The position numbers and the translations under genes were made by a program. The notes beneath the pieces were generated by a model. That model was not told where the DNA came from. It saw only the letters and a program-made list of their open reading frames with translations, and made no database searches. From a virus, in IMG/VR virus record IMGVR_UViG_3300020180_000015, positions 19,552 through 83,551 of that record: DNA of 64,000 bases, one strand, 5' to 3'. Position 1 is the first letter of the stretch. The number at the start of each line of letters is the position of its first letter. Shown here piece after piece: positions 55,947 to 63,761 of the stretch.

Positions 55947-56104
55947 ACTGGAGAGGGACATCACGCCGCGCCGATTGGGAAGCCGTCGGCGGGATTGAGG
56001 TCTGGCATGTTAAAAATGGGTTCCATTCTGAAACGCCGATCTTCGTTAGTGCCAGCTATGTGGCATGTGTCGAGTGGGCGTTGGCGTGGTCGCCGTCGGA
56101 GTAG
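55882..56104 (+). pseudogene. open frame continuing the 54975 gene in the -1 frame
   Basis: From about 55882 to TAG 56104 the -1 frame reads TYRDGYAADNYLNW... then WRGTSRRADWEAVGGIEV, and ends SYVACVEWALAWSPSE with ordinary codon use. It has no ATG, GTG or TTG start in its open part. It is either made by frameshift from the gene before it or is a broken C-terminal domain. Confidence 0.35.
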
Positions 56105-56167
56105 ATATTCTTATTAGTAGCTTGCTTACTGGACTACTAGTGATAATGAAGTTTATCACCGAGTTAT

Positions 56168-56202
56168 CCCTTTAGGGCGCGAGAAACCCGCGCCCTAAAG
56201 GG
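56168..56202. terminator. large hairpin between convergent operons
   Basis: CCCTTTAGGGCGCG-AGAAACC-CGCGCCCTAAAGGG; perfect 14-bp stem between the plus-strand tail genes and the minus-strand operon. T-runs are weak. Confidence 0.6.
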
Positions 56203-56856
56203 CTAGTTAGGTGACTCGCCGGGTGTACTACTAATAACGGTTTGTCCCTTGCCTGAACTGAACGCCTGCTCGAATTCCAATACAACACGTCCGATTTGCC
56301 AATCCCAATCAAAAACTCGATGGAGCGGCATCTCGAAAAAGATGCGCTCGGCCCGTATCGTGATTTCTCCGTTCGACCCGGTCGCCGAAATATCTCCATT
56401 GATCTGCGGTTTATAGAATTCCGGCTGGAGTGTGATGCGATCCGATTGAGTGGCATACTTTCTCCCGTTGTGCGTGATGTATGCTGGCAGAGCCGATCCA
56501 CGCAGCTTGAAATGGAACAGCGCAAACACGCCTTCGAAGTCCGGGATATGAACATTCGAGTCAAAAGCCAGCACGTCAACATCGTCGATGACGCAGTGGT
56601 GATACAGCGAGACATCGAGCGCCGGATACCATAGGCAAATTTCAAGCGCGGTGTTTCTGATGATATCTTTACCCTTGTCGATCAGTGCGTCTCGCGCAGC
56701 CATCGAGTTGTCGTGCAGCAGCAGTCGGATTTCGCTAATCGCAGCGGTCAGCGAGTTTTTGCCTCCAATCTTACAAAGTGTAGCAGCGACATTTTCCGGC
56801 ACCGGAAAGAAGAATATACCCGGCATCCCCACTTCTTCGACAGGTTTATTCGCCAT
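56203..56856 (-). CDS. hypothetical protein, 217 aa
   Basis: Last gene of the minus-strand operon. The start is ATG 56856 (MANKPVEEVG), behind GGGG, rather than GTG 56865. Alpha/beta protein with LEICLWYPALDVSLYHHC, DDVDVLAFDSNVHIPDF and a basic-acidic C-terminus. No domain recognised. Confidence 0.6.
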   Translation of the reverse strand: MANKPVEEVGMPGIFFFPVPENVAATLCKIGGKNSLTAAISEIRLLLHDNSMAARDALIDKGKDIIRNTALEICLWYPALDVSLYHHCVIDDVDVLAFDSNVHIPDFEGVFALFHFKLRGSALPAYITHNGRKYATQSDRITLQPEFYKPQINGDISATGSNGEITIRAERIFFEMPLHRVFDWDWQIGRVVLEFEQAFSSGKGQTVISSTPGESPN

Positions 56857-57004
56857 CGTCTTCACCCCATTCCCTAAACGCCGACAACTGGTATCCGTTT
56901 TTGGTCGTTATTGCAGTACCTCCAATACGCGCCGGAAGCCCCGGCGCTGCTTCCACACATGGGCGAAAATCGGCGCTACGTGGCTCGTGGTGCGATTCGC
57001 ACAC
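56846..57004 (-). CDS. possible small protein, 52 aa
   Basis: GTG 57004 frame just after the stop of the upstream gene, ending TAA inside the start of the next (11-base overlap). It contains GGTAITTKNGYQLSAFREW. It fills an otherwise empty 150 bases in a dense operon. Moderate support. Confidence 0.45.
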   Translation of the reverse strand: MCESHHEPRSADFRPCVEAAPGLPARIGGTAITTKNGYQLSAFREWGEDDGE

Positions 57005-57007
57005 TGA

Positions 57008-57232
57008 TCACCCACTCATCGGCGTTTTTATACGTTCGGCGGAGCAGGTCGCGCAGTCCGTCAATTTCGCGTCTTCGGTGATCCGCCAATAATAATCCTC
57101 GTACAGGACATAGGCGTTTAGTATCGGCAGTTGCACCATCGCTTTTGTGCCAACCGTCTGGATTTCAATGCCGCCGCCATCCCCTACCTGCGCGATGCGA
57201 ATCTTAGAAAGCCCTACGCTATCCTGAGCCAT
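57008..57232 (-). CDS. small protein with duplicated segment, 74 aa
   Basis: It contains NAYVLYEDYYWRITEDAKL, nearly the same as NAYILYEDYCWRITEDAKL in the next gene upstream; the DNA for this part is a 55-bp near-identical direct repeat. The C-terminus TDCATCSAERI has a CxxC. Probably a partial duplicate of the neighbour. Confidence 0.55.
   Translation of the reverse strand: MAQDSVGLSKIRIAQVGDGGGIEIQTVGTKAMVQLPILNAYVLYEDYYWRITEDAKLTDCATCSAERIKTPMSG
57066..57120. repeat. 55-bp direct repeat (copy 1; copy 2 at 57479-57533)
   Basis: The two copies differ at about three bases and encode LYEDY.WRITEDAKL in two neighbouring genes, so one gene took the segment from the other. Confidence 0.75.
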
Positions 57233-57240
57233 ACTGTCCC

Positions 57241-57696
57241 CTAGAAAGTCGGTTTAATCGACTGTACCCGCTGCCCGTTATGGACACGCGATAGGTTTCG
57301 CGCCATCCCCTGAAAATACTCTTTGTTGATTTCCTTCCAACCGTCCTGCTGGAGCAGTTGATCGGCGAGTGCCTTATCTTGAGTCTGCAAAATAGACACG
57401 ACGCCTTCCCCGTTCCACTGCCGCAGGTAACGCCACGCTGGGAATACAAAGTGTGCTTTTGCGTGCGTCACCAGCAGCTTCGCATCTTCGGTGATCCGCC
57501 AACAATAATCCTCGTACAGGATATAGGCGTTTAGTGCCTTGCTTTGTGCGACGTTGGCGGGGAAACCCACCTTATAGGGACGGACACGGTTCTCGTCATC
57601 CGCCGCCGCGACCGCGCTCACCAGACAATCGCGCTGCGCCGGCGATAGGTTTAACCACTCTGAGTTTTTGAATGCCTCATCAAATGGGTCGCTCAT
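57241..57696 (-). CDS. hypothetical protein, 151 aa
   Basis: Starts at ATG 57696, overlapping the upstream stop as ATGA. It contains EWLNLSPAQRDCLVSAVAAADDENR and the LYEDYCWRITEDAKLLVTHA segment. The C-terminus is basic. Unrecognised; member of the minus-strand operon. Confidence 0.6.
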   Translation of the reverse strand: MSDPFDEAFKNSEWLNLSPAQRDCLVSAVAAADDENRVRPYKVGFPANVAQSKALNAYILYEDYCWRITEDAKLLVTHAKAHFVFPAWRYLRQWNGEGVVSILQTQDKALADQLLQQDGWKEINKEYFQGMARNLSRVHNGQRVQSIKPTF

Positions 57697-58211
57697 GGCA
57701 AAACCTCCCCATCAATAATTCCCTCCGGCAGTAGATTCACCGACGGCAGTTGGCGCGTCTCAGCGATATACTGTCCGACCGTGCGATCGCCATCTACCAG
57801 CAGAAACTGCGTCAACGAGTCCGTTCCGGGCGCAAATACTCGCGCCGTCACCTGCGCCTTGAGCCAGTCGGCAAGGATAAGCAGTGCTTGAACGCGAACC
57901 GCCCCTATTTTAATTTCGGTTTCGGAGCGCATAGGCAATCCTGCGACCTGCATCTTTGCACGTTGCCCCATATACAGAAACCGCACGACATATCCGTAAC
58001 GGCGAGACTGCTTCGCGCCGAACCATCCGTCCTTGATTTGCACGTTGATCGCGTCTAGTTTGTCAAATTCAACCAAAACCCGTTTCCGAGCTTCTTTTAC
58101 CGACAAACTCGAACGGTAGTAAGGCGCATAATCCGCCCGTGCATCCTCAAAATAAGGAATAGGTATTTGTTCAGACTGCCCTTCACTCGGCGTAAAAACA
58201 AATCCGCTCAC
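57693..58211 (-). CDS. hypothetical protein, 172 aa
   Basis: GTG 58211 overlaps the previous stop (GTGA). Alpha/beta protein with KEARKRVLVEFDKLDAINVQI and IGAVRVQALLILADWLKAQV. No domain recognised. Confidence 0.6.
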   Translation of the reverse strand: MSGFVFTPSEGQSEQIPIPYFEDARADYAPYYRSSLSVKEARKRVLVEFDKLDAINVQIKDGWFGAKQSRRYGYVVRFLYMGQRAKMQVAGLPMRSETEIKIGAVRVQALLILADWLKAQVTARVFAPGTDSLTQFLLVDGDRTVGQYIAETRQLPSVNLLPEGIIDGEVLP

Positions 58212-58561
58212 GGCGAAACCTCCCCTTTTTGCTTTAAAGCCTCTTCGAGTGCCTCTTCAAGTTCGGCGCGAATGTCGCCGTGTATCACGCCAGCAAGTCC
58301 GGCATTCGCGCACTCAATCGCATCCTCGTACCGCTCGGCAACAATCGCCAAGCACGCCGCCGAACGATACAAGATCGAGCGAGTCGGCTCAACGTTGGCG
58401 CTCAATGGTATATTTTGCGCGGCACATCGTTCAAGCCAAAAGGCACGGGTCGCTATCCGCCGGATCGCCGCTGGAGTCCCTTTGCGACGCAGGAGTATTT
58501 GCAAGTCCTGCGCGTGTTCCATTGCGCGATTATGGAGCAGCCGCACTGATATGCCGTTCAC
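58208..58561 (-). CDS. hypothetical helical protein, 117 aa
   Basis: GTG 58561 overlaps the upstream TGA. Helical, TPR-like spacing in LYRSAACLAIVAERYEDAIECANAGL. Acidic end (ELEEALEEALKQKGEVSP). Could be a protein-protein adaptor; not established. Confidence 0.55.
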   Translation of the reverse strand: MNGISVRLLHNRAMEHAQDLQILLRRKGTPAAIRRIATRAFWLERCAAQNIPLSANVEPTRSILYRSAACLAIVAERYEDAIECANAGLAGVIHGDIRAELEEALEEALKQKGEVSP

Positions 58562-58941
58562 TGCCCGTCTAAACCGAAGCGGGCTTGATCAGCGATTCCG
58601 GCGATGCGCTCCTCTGCCGTCATGTCCCCGGCGTTCACGACGGGTCCCGCCGGATTTTCGCAGTACTCAAGAACTGCACGGAGTGCGGCGTGTGCTTTTC
58701 CACACTTGCCCTCCAAGACTGCCCAGCGATGTATTAACGCCTGCCGCTCCTCTTCGCGCCAACTGCTTATGAGATCGCGGGAAGCGAAACGAGACTTTGC
58801 TACAAGTTCCGACCACTGTGATACAGCCCGTAGTCGCTCGTTGGTGTCTGTTCGATCCGGCAGTGTGATTTGGTACGGGTAAGGCAATATAGACGAGTCC
58901 TTCGTATAACCGTTGGTGTATTCGGGATAAATATCGATCAT
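58558..58941 (-). CDS. hypothetical protein, 127 aa
   Basis: First gene of the operon. The start is ATG 58941 (MIDIYPEYTNGY), 8 bases after AAGGAG; the longer frame to 58995 begins in the promoter. Helical C-terminal half with WREEERQALIHRWAVLEGKCGKAHAAL. Unrecognised. Confidence 0.6.
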   Translation of the reverse strand: MIDIYPEYTNGYTKDSSILPYPYQITLPDRTDTNERLRAVSQWSELVAKSRFASRDLISSWREEERQALIHRWAVLEGKCGKAHAALRAVLEYCENPAGPVVNAGDMTAEERIAGIADQARFGLDGQ

Positions 58942-58960
58942 CGGGACGCTCCTTTTACTG

Positions 58961-58995
58961 TTTATAATCTTACTATCAAAGCCAAACGCCAGCAA
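58961..58995 (-). promoter_or_regulatory. sigma70-like promoter with operator element
   Basis: On the minus strand TTGCTG (58990-58995), 17 bases, TAAGAT (58967-58972). On the plus strand this region reads TTTATAATCTTACTATCAAAG, a member of the recurring element. It drives the minus-strand operon. Confidence 0.7.
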
Positions 58996-59057
58996 GGGAC
59001 GACCATGCCTTGTTAGGAGGCGGCGGTCATCGTAGTCTGTTGAAAACGGAGCGAACG

Positions 59058-59453
59058 ATGATCCTCACCCTGCCCTACCCTATTTCGGTCAATCGAATCC
59101 ATAAGCCCAACAGTCGCGGCGGCATCTCGTCGGCGAAAGGAGTCACTGATTATAAATGGCAGGTATTAGCTCTTGCCCGGCTGCAGGGAGCGCGGGTGTT
59201 GACAGGTGAAGTGGTTGCGCGTGTGGACTTATACCGCGCACGCGATGCGGGGGACGCTGATAACGCATTAAAACTTCTCGCCGACTCGCTGATCGATGTC
59301 GCTTACGTGGATGACGATCAGATTGTCGAGTGGCAAGTGCGGCGCTTCACGCAGCCATCCAACCCGTGCGTCGTGATCGAGATCACCCCATTGGCGGGGA
59401 TACTGACGCCGCTGATCGTGCCTGTGATAATTAATTGGAGAGAGATAGAGTAG
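59058..59453 (+). CDS. rusA: RusA-like Holliday junction resolvase, 131 aa
   Basis: A small nuclease that resolves four-way junctions or trims branched DNA before packaging. It begins MILTLPYPISVNRIHKPN and has the key acidic cluster GDADNALKLLADSLIDVAYVDDDQI (residues 65-89), matching the D-x-D-N..K...D.L...Y.DD pattern of RusA. Length is typical. Start ATG 59058. Unusually it lies between the fibre region and lysis genes. Confidence 0.85.
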   Translation: MILTLPYPISVNRIHKPNSRGGISSAKGVTDYKWQVLALARLQGARVLTGEVVARVDLYRARDAGDADNALKLLADSLIDVAYVDDDQIVEWQVRRFTQPSNPCVVIEITPLAGILTPLIVPVIINWREIE

Positions 59454-59508
59454 TATAAACCCGCGCATCTCGCCCCGGTTGTGAATCCTAGAGTACTTAG
59501 GAATGTAC

Positions 59509-59598
59509 ATGCCGGACGAGATCATCCAACCCATAATTCAACAAATAATCGATATAGCACTCTCATCTCACCCTACGGTAGAGGAAGTGCGATGTTGA
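59509..59598 (+). CDS. possible small protein, 29 aa
   Basis: ATG 59509 follows TTAGGAATG. The product MPDEIIQPIIQQIIDIALSS... is helical and hydrophobic and ends inside the start of the next gene (overlap). It may be a leader peptide or small coupling frame. Confidence 0.35.
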   Translation: MPDEIIQPIIQQIIDIALSSHPTVEEVRC

Positions 59599-59975
59599 AA
59601 CGCCTATTTAGCGACGAATTTTTTGCTGCCATCATTATGGGTTTAATGGCTGTTGCCATTCTCGACGCTAGATCACGCGCAAGTGGCGTGACGCGATTTT
59701 TGATAGATGGGGGTTTTCCGATAGAGATACTGGTCATTGCGCTGGTTGTTTCGTCGGCGGGCTGCGTAGTGCTTGCATGGCATCCGCTCGCCCGATTTCG
59801 TCCGGTGCTGTTTACGTTACTGTCACTCCCCCTGCTGTTCTTCGTTGGTGCATCAGGCTTTTATGTTGCTGCAACACCGTCATCGCCGCGCACGACACTT
59901 GTGTTGTATTGCGGGATATATGCTTTGCTAATTGCACGGTCTTGGGAAGCGTTGATCGTCGGTGCGAGTAAATGA
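59592..59975 (+). CDS. multi-span membrane protein, holin-like, 127 aa
   Basis: The start is ATG 59592 (MLKRLFSDEFF) behind GAGGAAG. Four hydrophobic segments (about residues 9-26, 44-65, 73-97 and 103-121). It lies in the block with the lysin, so a holin or lysis-regulating membrane protein is likely. It overlaps the next gene by ATGA. Confidence 0.6.
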   Translation: MLKRLFSDEFFAAIIMGLMAVAILDARSRASGVTRFLIDGGFPIEILVIALVVSSAGCVVLAWHPLARFRPVLFTLLSLPLLFFVGASGFYVAATPSSPRTTLVLYCGIYALLIARSWEALIVGASK

Positions 59976-60709
59976 CGGCTGAACAGATCGTTGTGCTTAT
60001 CGGTGTCCTCTTCAGCGTTGGTGGTTCGGGCGGCGCAATTGTGTCTTTCGTTATCGGTGAACTGAAAACGAAGAGTGACGTGCGGCGGCGGGCATTGCAG
60101 CGACAAGAAGATAAACAACAAATAGAGGAATCTCGTGTTGAACGACAAGTGCAGGCGAAAGAAGAAGTGCGTTTGCAAATCGGCGACCTTGTAGATTCGT
60201 ATGGACTTGAGGCGATCAGGGGGTTGCGAGAGGAAGCACAACAGGCAGAATTGCGGCAAAAAGAACTGTTAGATCGCATAAATGATCTTGAAAAACAAGA
60301 TGCGGATAAAGGGCAGCGCCTTAGTGAACTAGACGTACTTGACACGTCAAAAGCAGCAAGGATTAAGGCACTAGAGGATGCTGAACAAGAGGGTATCCGG
60401 CAGATCGGCGAGCTACAGTTACAAATCACGGTGCTGCAACAGCAAGTAGGAACGCTTAAGAAAGAAAACATGGATGCAGTGACCGAGTCACAACGGTTGA
60501 TTGTCGCTCTGGCGGAAGCACGGCAACTGATCATCGAGAGAAATACTACTATAGAGGCTGATGGCAAAACACGCACGGCGGCAGAAACCGAGTGGGCGAA
60601 AATCAAAGAGGAGCGCGACAGTCTAGAAGCCGAACGGGACGCGCTCAAGGTAGAAATTGAAGAGCTAAAGAAACTAACACTCTCCTCCCGCGTCGATGAT
60701 TCGCAGTAG
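59972..60709 (+). CDS. membrane-anchored coiled-coil protein (spanin- or lysis-related), 245 aa
   Basis: It has one N-terminal membrane helix (residues about 5-28, VLIGVLFSVGGSGGAIVSFVIG), then a very long coiled coil (RALQRQEDKQQIEESRVERQ ... EEIEELKKLTL). This layout fits an envelope-spanning lysis protein. It lies between two holin-like genes and the lysin. The exact role is inferred. Confidence 0.6.
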   Translation: MTAEQIVVLIGVLFSVGGSGGAIVSFVIGELKTKSDVRRRALQRQEDKQQIEESRVERQVQAKEEVRLQIGDLVDSYGLEAIRGLREEAQQAELRQKELLDRINDLEKQDADKGQRLSELDVLDTSKAARIKALEDAEQEGIRQIGELQLQITVLQQQVGTLKKENMDAVTESQRLIVALAEARQLIIERNTTIEADGKTRTAAETEWAKIKEERDSLEAERDALKVEIEELKKLTLSSRVDDSQ

Positions 60710-60751
60710 TGGAGTCACATTGATTCACGAAATCACCCAAGGGGTTTTCCA

Positions 60752-62272
60752 ATGAGCGGCGTATTAGGACTCAACATCAGGGGACAGGGCATGTCCGCCG
60801 AGAACGTGGTCGCTTACCAGCGGCGCTTGAAAGCACACACACACCTCGTCCTCGATGAGCCGAAACTAGCGGCGCTGCTAGTGTCGGAATGTATGCGCGT
60901 TATCTACCGCCGCAGCGATGACGATCACGCGCATACAAAATTTAACCCGGTGCTGTTCGTGCGCGATCTTCATGCCGCCGCACCAGCGGGGTGCTACCTG
61001 AGTCTCGGCAATGAGCCGGGACGTGGCAGCCTCGGCGCTCTCGCTGATTGGACTGATAAAGCTCTGCGCGAATGCGAACGGTTGGGGCGTAAAGCCGTGA
61101 TCTTCAATTTCGAGACGGGCAACCCCAATCCCGACGATTGGAATACCCTCGCTCCCGTGCTTGACTATGCGAGGCGCGGCGGTCACCTACTCGGACTGCA
61201 CGCCTACTTTGACGGCAAAGTTGAGGATCAATACAAAGGCGTGCCGAACACACTCGTTCCACTTTCACGCTTCGGTGCAGCCTGTCCAGAGATCGTAATC
61301 ACCGAACTTGGCGCGGCGATAAGGATGGACCCGCATATCGGTTACGGCGGCTACATATCCTCCGAAGCCTATGCAGCGGAACTGGCAAAGTGCGCCCAAA
61401 TTTACTCGGCACTCGGCATCGCAGTCAATGTCTATATGTACGGCGTATGGCACAACTTCGGCATTCAGGACGATGAGGTTGTCAAAAACGCGCTCATCCT
61501 ATCAAACGAGCGGTATCAGGTGAAGGAGATCAGCGTGGAGTTTCGGAGCGGGATCGTCGAGTCTATGTCGGGATCATATGCGAATGTGCGTGCGGGCTAT
61601 ACGACGAGGTCGCCCGTTGTCGGCAAGCTGGTCGTAGGGGCTGCGGTTGTTTATCGCCCGACCGACATCAAACAGGATGGGTATACGTGGCTGCAGATCG
61701 ATCAGCCTGTGCGCGGCTACGTCGCGGCGGAGGTTTGCCGGATCAGGGACACGCCGCCAGCGGCGAAAGTCCTGCTCCCTGTGCCATATATGAGCCAACT
61801 TGCCGTCGATGCGGCGCAGATCAACAACGACTGTCCGGAGTCATGTGCGTGGATGCTCATCCAGTATGACCGGGTGCGGAAACAGCAACGGACGATGCCG
61901 ATGCTAACCGTCGACATGATGGTGCGGAAGCGGCAGGACGTGCCACAGCCACTGACTCACATCACAGCACTACTCGACGGCTTCGGCGTGGATGCGAAAT
62001 ATGCCCGCCCGATCACGCTCGACGTGATCGTCAAAGAACTGGATGCCGGACGCGCCGTGATCGCGCTCGTCGCCTATAAGCATATCAAGGCGGACTCTTT
62101 CACGGGCGGTCATTACGTGGTGTTTGTCGGTTACAGCGCCGACGGATATTACATCCACGATCCGTACAAAGGCGGCGCAAATTTCTACCTGCGGCGCGAA
62201 GCAGCAGAGCGGGCGCTCTCGGATGTGAGCGCGTTCGCGGCATTCTCTTATCAAGGTGTGGTTCTAGTCTAG
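60752..62272 (+). CDS. three-domain lysin: glycosidase-like + SH3b + C39-like peptidase, 506 aa
   Basis: Residues about 1-250 look like a TIM-barrel glycosidase (SLGNEPGRGS, FETGNPNPDDW, VITELGAAIRM, with candidate acid Glu residues). Residues about 255-335 are an SH3b-like wall-binding domain (YANVRAGYTTRSPVVGKLVVG, YTWLQIDQPVRGYVAAE). Residues 345-506 are a C39-type peptidase with Cys361 (NNDCPESCAWM), His454 (GGHYVVFVGY) and Asp470 (YIHDPYKGG). Two different cell-wall-cutting domains in one lysin suggest a thick or modified wall. No signal peptide, so a holin is needed. Confidence 0.82.
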   Translation: MSGVLGLNIRGQGMSAENVVAYQRRLKAHTHLVLDEPKLAALLVSECMRVIYRRSDDDHAHTKFNPVLFVRDLHAAAPAGCYLSLGNEPGRGSLGALADWTDKALRECERLGRKAVIFNFETGNPNPDDWNTLAPVLDYARRGGHLLGLHAYFDGKVEDQYKGVPNTLVPLSRFGAACPEIVITELGAAIRMDPHIGYGGYISSEAYAAELAKCAQIYSALGIAVNVYMYGVWHNFGIQDDEVVKNALILSNERYQVKEISVEFRSGIVESMSGSYANVRAGYTTRSPVVGKLVVGAAVVYRPTDIKQDGYTWLQIDQPVRGYVAAEVCRIRDTPPAAKVLLPVPYMSQLAVDAAQINNDCPESCAWMLIQYDRVRKQQRTMPMLTVDMMVRKRQDVPQPLTHITALLDGFGVDAKYARPITLDVIVKELDAGRAVIALVAYKHIKADSFTGGHYVVFVGYSADGYYIHDPYKGGANFYLRREAAERALSDVSAFAAFSYQGVVLV

Positions 62273-62281
62273 GAGGGTTAC

Positions 62282-62689
62282 ATGTGGGAACTAGCGTTCG
62301 GGTTAGCGGTCGCAGTCAATCGGGCGACTGAAGCAATCAAGAAAACATTGGCGGCAAATTTCCCTGATATGCCGCCCCAGCAGCAATCGCTAATTGTCTA
62401 TGCATCGTCGCTAGTCATCGGCGTCCTGTTTACGGTGCTGGCGCAGATCAATGTGTTTGTCAACATACCCTACTATGGGGAACGCATCCCGGAACTTGTC
62501 GGCACGATCATTACGGGTTTCGCAGTTGGACTCGGCGCAGATTGGCTGTTCCAGTTACAGGCGCTGGTACTCGGTTTTCGTCAGCGTGTGACGCCGTCCG
62601 AAGATGCGGAGGTTAGCGAACTCGTGGTCGATGACAATGTCATCAATGAGATTGCCGCGCAGGTTGTCGTCAAACTCAACCTCAAATAA
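62282..62689 (+). CDS. holin-like membrane protein, 135 aa
   Basis: Directly after the lysin with GGAGGG ahead. Two clear hydrophobic segments (QQQSLIVYASSLVIGVLFTVLA and LVGTIITGFAVGLGADWLF) and a charged tail (EDAEVSELVVDDNVI), the layout of a small holin. It makes pores that let the lysin reach the wall. Assignment by layout and place. Confidence 0.65.
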   Translation: MWELAFGLAVAVNRATEAIKKTLAANFPDMPPQQQSLIVYASSLVIGVLFTVLAQINVFVNIPYYGERIPELVGTIITGFAVGLGADWLFQLQALVLGFRQRVTPSEDAEVSELVVDDNVINEIAAQVVVKLNLK

Positions 62690-62691
62690 TC

Positions 62692-62722
62692 GAGAGCCGG
62701 GTCTTATTGACCCGGCTTCTCT
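62692..62722 (+). terminator. rho-independent terminator
   Basis: GAGAGCCGGGTC-TTATT-GACCCGGCTTCTC between holin and phosphoesterase genes; modest T content. Confidence 0.65.
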
Positions 62723-62735
62723 ATAGGGAGACTCT

Positions 62736-63644
62736 ATGCAAACCATCAATCAAACGCTCTACTACCCCAGCCGTCGCTCCGTATTCCGACTTTACTATCT
62801 AACCGACCTTCACCTCGGCGCAAAAGCCTGTGATGAAAAACAACTGAAACGCGACATTGATGTGATCAAGAATGACCCGTTCGCAGTATGGATCGGCGGC
62901 GGCGATTACATCGATGCGATCTGCCAAGTCGGGGACCGCCGTTATCGCCCATCGGCACTGGCGAAGTGGGCGTTGGGGTTTGACGACGTGATGGGTGTTC
63001 AAGCACAGAAAACTGTTGAACTGCTCTCCCCCATCGCGCATAAGTGCCTTGCACTGGTCAAAGGCAATCACGAGAACAGCGCCGAGACATTCTATGCGCG
63101 GCAGGTGTATTGGGAGATCGTGAAAGGTATCGCCGACGCAGCGGGTAAAGCACCGGAGGCTCTGGCGCTCGGCGTGAATGGGTTTGTGCGTGTGCTGTTC
63201 CGTCGCGGCGTCCCTGACTCATTTGGCGGCAGTTGGCTGATGACGATCTACTGTCATCACGGTTTCGGCGGTGGACGCCTGCCGGGGGGACACGCCTTAG
63301 CGTTGGGGCGCGTGCTGGGCGATTTTGATTGTGATCTGGCACTCATGGGGCATCGGCATATCGAGATCGCGCTGCCTAAGACTGTGACCCGTGCGGGTAG
63401 CGGCGGCGGCGCTGTAATCCAGAAGCGACTGGCGGCGTTCATTCCGGGCTACTTGAACGCCTACATCAAACCGTCCGACGACGGGCATCCTACGGACAGC
63501 TACAGCGAAAACATGGGGCTGCCGCCCGTGCCGATTGGTACTCGTCCGATCCCGATCTCGCCGGATAAACGACGGTACGGCGTCGTGGTACAGAATGGCG
63601 CAGGGATCGAGGACATGGATTACGAAGCGGCGACTGTGGTTTAG
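62736..63644 (+). CDS. calcineurin-like metallophosphoesterase, 302 aa
   Basis: All motifs of the family are visible: TDLHLGA (Asp24, His26), GGGDYID (Asp57), GNHEN (Asn111, His112), YCHHGFGGG and GHRHIE. These bind two metal ions and hydrolyse phosphodiesters or phosphomonoesters. In phages such enzymes act as DNA ends nucleases, RNA or nucleotide phosphatases. Its place after lysis genes and before a terminator-like palindrome suggests an accessory gene. Start ATG 62736 behind GGGAG. Confidence 0.88.
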   Translation: MQTINQTLYYPSRRSVFRLYYLTDLHLGAKACDEKQLKRDIDVIKNDPFAVWIGGGDYIDAICQVGDRRYRPSALAKWALGFDDVMGVQAQKTVELLSPIAHKCLALVKGNHENSAETFYARQVYWEIVKGIADAAGKAPEALALGVNGFVRVLFRRGVPDSFGGSWLMTIYCHHGFGGGRLPGGHALALGRVLGDFDCDLALMGHRHIEIALPKTVTRAGSGGGAVIQKRLAAFIPGYLNAYIKPSDDGHPTDSYSENMGLPPVPIGTRPIPISPDKRRYGVVVQNGAGIEDMDYEAATVV

Positions 63645-63655
63645 TCGCCGCTTTT

Positions 63656-63680
63656 CAAATTCGACAAATTGTCGAATTTG
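63656..63680. repeat. dispersed 25-bp palindrome, copy 6 (perfect)
   Basis: CAAATTCGACAA-A-TTGTCGAATTTG has perfect 12-bp arms around one base, in the convergent gap between the metallophosphoesterase gene and the minus-strand HTH gene. Confidence 0.85.
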
Positions 63681-63761
63681 CGGTTGGGTAGTCTCCACTT
63701 TCTAGCGCCGTACTCATTTGTAATCTCGCCAAAAGGTGGGACTACGATGCGGTCAAGGTAT

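Noticed and set aside
59812-60648. 278-aa minus-strand frame rich in Ser, Arg and Cys
   Set aside because: Antisense of the membrane/coiled-coil genes; composition is the mirror of Glu/Ala/Arg codons.
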